A DNA stretch of 7,192 bases. Origin: Clostridia bacterium (lineage in GTDB: Bacteria > Bacillota > Clostridia > Oscillospirales > Butyricicoccaceae). The stretch is taken from positions 1 through 7,192 of the forward strand of contig CAAFJY010000064.1 of assembly GCA_900763355.1 (NCBI GenBank), written 5' to 3'. Positions 6,092 through 7,192 of this stretch are shown one piece after another. Position numbers and translations under genes: made by a program. Position 1 is the first letter of the stretch. The number at the start of each line of letters is the position of its first letter. A model generated the notes under the pieces. The model searched no databases and was not told the origin of the DNA. It worked only from the letters and a program-made list of their open reading frames with translations.

Positions 6092-6925
6092 TCAGATGAG
6101 GATGGTGAAGATCGCCGTGGATTCGGGCATGTGATTGGTCCCCACCGTGGCCTGCATTTTCAGGCAGACGCTGCCGTGGAGGATCTGCCCCATCCCCGCG
6201 CCGATGTTCCAAAAGGACAGGGCGGCGGCGGGAAAGCACAGCCTGCGCCCCGCCTCCCAGGCCGGGCGGAACTGGCCGTTTTCCAGGTATTGCAGGTTGC
6301 GCACCCGGCCGTGCATGGGCTTGCCGGTGATGGGGGAGACCCCCTCCCGGTCCAGGGGGAGGAGCTGCACCGTCCCCACCCCGTCCCGCACCGCCAGGCG
6401 GCAGGGCTGGGCAAAGGCCCCGTTGGCCATGGACAGGTTGGAGCCCTCTGCCACCGTCTCCCGATAGAAAAGGAAGGGAAACTCGTAGTCCCCGTCCGAA
6501 AAGCACCGGCACAGGGCCCCGCCGTCAAAGCGCTCCTGCCGCCGGAGAGCATATTTCGCGTGGCAGCGCTGCTCCGAGCTCTCGATGATCTTCATCCCGT
6601 TGTCCGAGCAGAAGAGGGCCCAGAGACAGGCGTCGTGCTCCGCGTCGTCGATGTCCAGCCCTTCGTATAAAAGATGGTTGAGCACCACATGATACCGCCG
6701 CTCAAAAGCGGCCGCCTGGGCCAGTCCCTCCGCCGTCAGCCGGGGCTGGCGGGGGTCGCTCCGGTCCAGCAGCCCCTCCCGCTCCAGGGACAAAAACAGC
6801 CGGTGCATTTTCTGCTTGCCCACCCCCAGGGCGGCGGACAGACCCGTCACCGTGCATCTCCGCGGGTCCTCGTTGACAAAGCTCAAAAGCACCCGCGCCC
6901 GCAGCATCTCCAGCGGCTCCGGCAT
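6092..6925 (-). CDS. DtxR-like winged-helix regulator with atypical metal site and unknown C-terminal domain
   Basis: The 277-residue protein starts with a winged helix-turn-helix (about residues 5-68; recognition region LSAALGVGKQKMHRLFLSLEREGLL, wing ending PRLTAEG). DtxR/MntR-type dimerisation helices follow (about 70-118; FERRYHVVLNHLLYEGLDID, then HDACLWALFCSD). Aligned by eye with C. diphtheriae DtxR, His79 matches ligand His79 and Cys100 matches Cys102. However, Glu105 and His106 of the primary metal site correspond to Ala103 and Leu104, and Glu83 to Asn83. Residues about 120-277 form a domain I do not recognise, containing Cys121, Cys139, Cys141, Cys175, Cys230 and Cys254, and longer than the SH3-like domain of DtxR. 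It is thus probably a DNA-binding repressor with a changed or non-metal signal. The ATG is preceded by GGGAGGGG. Site C overlaps its promoter, suggesting autoregulation, and related dyads lie before the neighbouring units. Confidence 0.78.
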   Translation of the reverse strand: MPEPLEMLRARVLLSFVNEDPRRCTVTGLSAALGVGKQKMHRLFLSLEREGLLDRSDPRQPRLTAEGLAQAAAFERRYHVVLNHLLYEGLDIDDAEHDACLWALFCSDNGMKIIESSEQRCHAKYALRRQERFDGGALCRCFSDGDYEFPFLFYRETVAEGSNLSMANGAFAQPCRLAVRDGVGTVQLLPLDREGVSPITGKPMHGRVRNLQYLENGQFRPAWEAGRRLCFPAAALSFWNIGAGMGQILHGSVCLKMQATVGTNHMPESTAIFTILI

Positions 6926-6967
6926 GGCGATCCCCTCCCTCTGCGCCCCAGCGGGGCAATTCTATCT

Positions 6968-6983
6968 GTTATCATAGACTAAC
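6968..6983. promoter_or_regulatory. Operator dyad, site C, at the regulator's own promoter
   Basis: GTTATCATAGACTAAC (minus strand GTTAGTCTATGATAAC) matches site B at 12 of 16 positions with the same arm spacing (GTTA...TAAC). It covers the -10 box of the DtxR-like gene, 43 bp before the ATG, the expected position for negative autoregulation. Confidence 0.62.
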
Positions 6984-6999
6984 CGTGGGGAAAAGGCAA
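6971..6999 (-). promoter_or_regulatory. Promoter of the DtxR-like regulator gene
   Basis: On the minus strand TTGCCT (complement of 6994-6999, four of six -35 bases) and TATGAT (complement of 6971-6976, five of six -10 bases) are separated by exactly 17 bp. The start would be near 6964, giving a leader of about 39 nt. That leader carries a small GC hairpin (GCCCC-N3-GGGGC, 6945-6957) before the ribosome binding site. Confidence 0.7.
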
Positions 7000-7081
7000 G
7001 AGGGAAGCGGCTTTTTCCCGCTTTTGCGGCCGGAACGCGACGAAATGACACATAGTTTTGCACTTTTCTGCGAAAAAACGC

Positions 7082-7110
7082 TTGAAATTTCCCCGCACCT
7101 GTGCTACCAT
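7082..7110 (+). promoter_or_regulatory. Promoter upstream of the riboswitch
   Basis: TTGAAA (7082-7087, five of six -35 bases) and TACCAT (7105-7110, four of six -10 bases) are 17 bp apart. The predicted start near 7117 falls just before the riboswitch aptamer, which is what a riboswitch-controlled unit needs. The region from 6984 to 7081 between the divergent promoters contains AT-rich and weak GC dyads but no gene that I can see. Confidence 0.65.
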
Positions 7111-7123
7111 GACACCAGTATAT

Positions 7124-7192
7124 CAAAGGCAAACCTGGCGCAAGCCGGGGGTGCAAAGCCACCTGGGTCTAAGGCGGAAACCACCCTGCGAC
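7124..7192 (+). promoter_or_regulatory. c-di-GMP-I (GEMM-I) riboswitch aptamer, 3' end cut by window
   Basis: The conserved GEMM-I landmarks are present in order: GGCAAACC (7128-7135); a hairpin CCTGGC-GCAA-GCCGGG (7134-7149) closed by a GNRA tetraloop as in the P1b arm that docks on the other arm; GTGCAAAGCC (7151-7160); then GGGTCTAAGG (7165-7174), the start of the second arm with the CTAAG receptor strand, pairing with CCACCC (7181-7186). The sequence ends at TGCGAC, just before the expected closing part of the aptamer. Members of this class bind the bacterial second messenger c-di-GMP and control downstream genes, often for motility, adhesion or cell-surface functions. The regulated gene and the expression platform lie outside the window, so whether binding turns the gene on or off cannot be told. 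Confidence 0.85.

Noticed and set aside
5862..6512. Minus-strand 216-codon frame reaching over the intergenic region
   Set aside because: It overlaps the regulator gene in another frame and runs through a strong terminator and dyads. A short FSFAE-like likeness to the ABC remnant near 1199 is too short to mean anything.
7002..7025. Possible plus-strand terminator (AAGCGG ... CCGCTT followed by TTTT)
   Set aside because: No plus-strand gene precedes it, the stem competes with an alternative GGGAA/TTCCC pairing, and the T-run is only four bases.

Overview
The window looks like GC-rich Firmicutes DNA, most plausibly a gut clostridium of the Oscillospiraceae type. This rests on strong GGAGG-type ribosome binding sites, high GC coding DNA with AT-rich intergenic hairpins, a clostridial-style c-di-GMP-I riboswitch, and a CydDC-like/YgbA/YbaN gene set. 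The taxonomic call is an inference; no rRNA or other marker is present.

Layout from left to right. (1) 41-967, minus: a divergent ketopantoate-reductase-fold NAD(P) oxidoreductase. (2) 968-1176: intergenic, with a 16-bp dyad (site A). (3) 1177-1648, plus: the wreck of a third ABC exporter, in which a good ribosome binding site and start codon are joined out of frame to the last ~150 codons of a nucleotide-binding domain. (4) 1671-1709: a two-way terminator between converging units. (5) 5865 down to 1728, minus: a tight four-gene operon in the order CydD-like half ABC exporter, CydC-like half ABC exporter, YgbA-type nitrosative-stress protein, YbaN/DUF454 membrane protein. Junctions are 3 bp apart, 1 bp overlapping and 4 bp overlapping. 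(6) 5866-6091: a dense regulatory region with a 16-bp dyad (site B), a short hairpin, a -35/-10 promoter, two copies of a GTAACG-N4-CGTTAC dyad and a strong terminator. (7) 6092-6925, minus: a DtxR-like winged-helix regulator with an unusual C-terminal extension. (8) 6926-7192: the regulator's promoter with a third 16-bp dyad (site C), then on the plus strand a promoter and a c-di-GMP-I riboswitch cut off by the window edge; its target gene lies outside.

How it may work together (inference): sites A, B and C share the pattern GTTAG-N6-YTAAY and lie upstream of the oxidoreductase, the ABC operon and the regulator itself. The simplest model is that the DtxR-like protein binds all three, repressing itself and the exporter operon. 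The regulator keeps the DtxR helix-turn-helix and dimerisation helices, but the Glu-His pair that binds metal in classical members is Ala-Leu here, so its signal may not be ordinary Fe/Mn. YgbA in the operon points to nitrosative stress or iron/thiol/haem homeostasis. A second dyad family upstream of the operon (GTAACG-N4-CGTTAC) suggests a second regulator. Of everything here, this small regulon is the part most likely to be undescribed.
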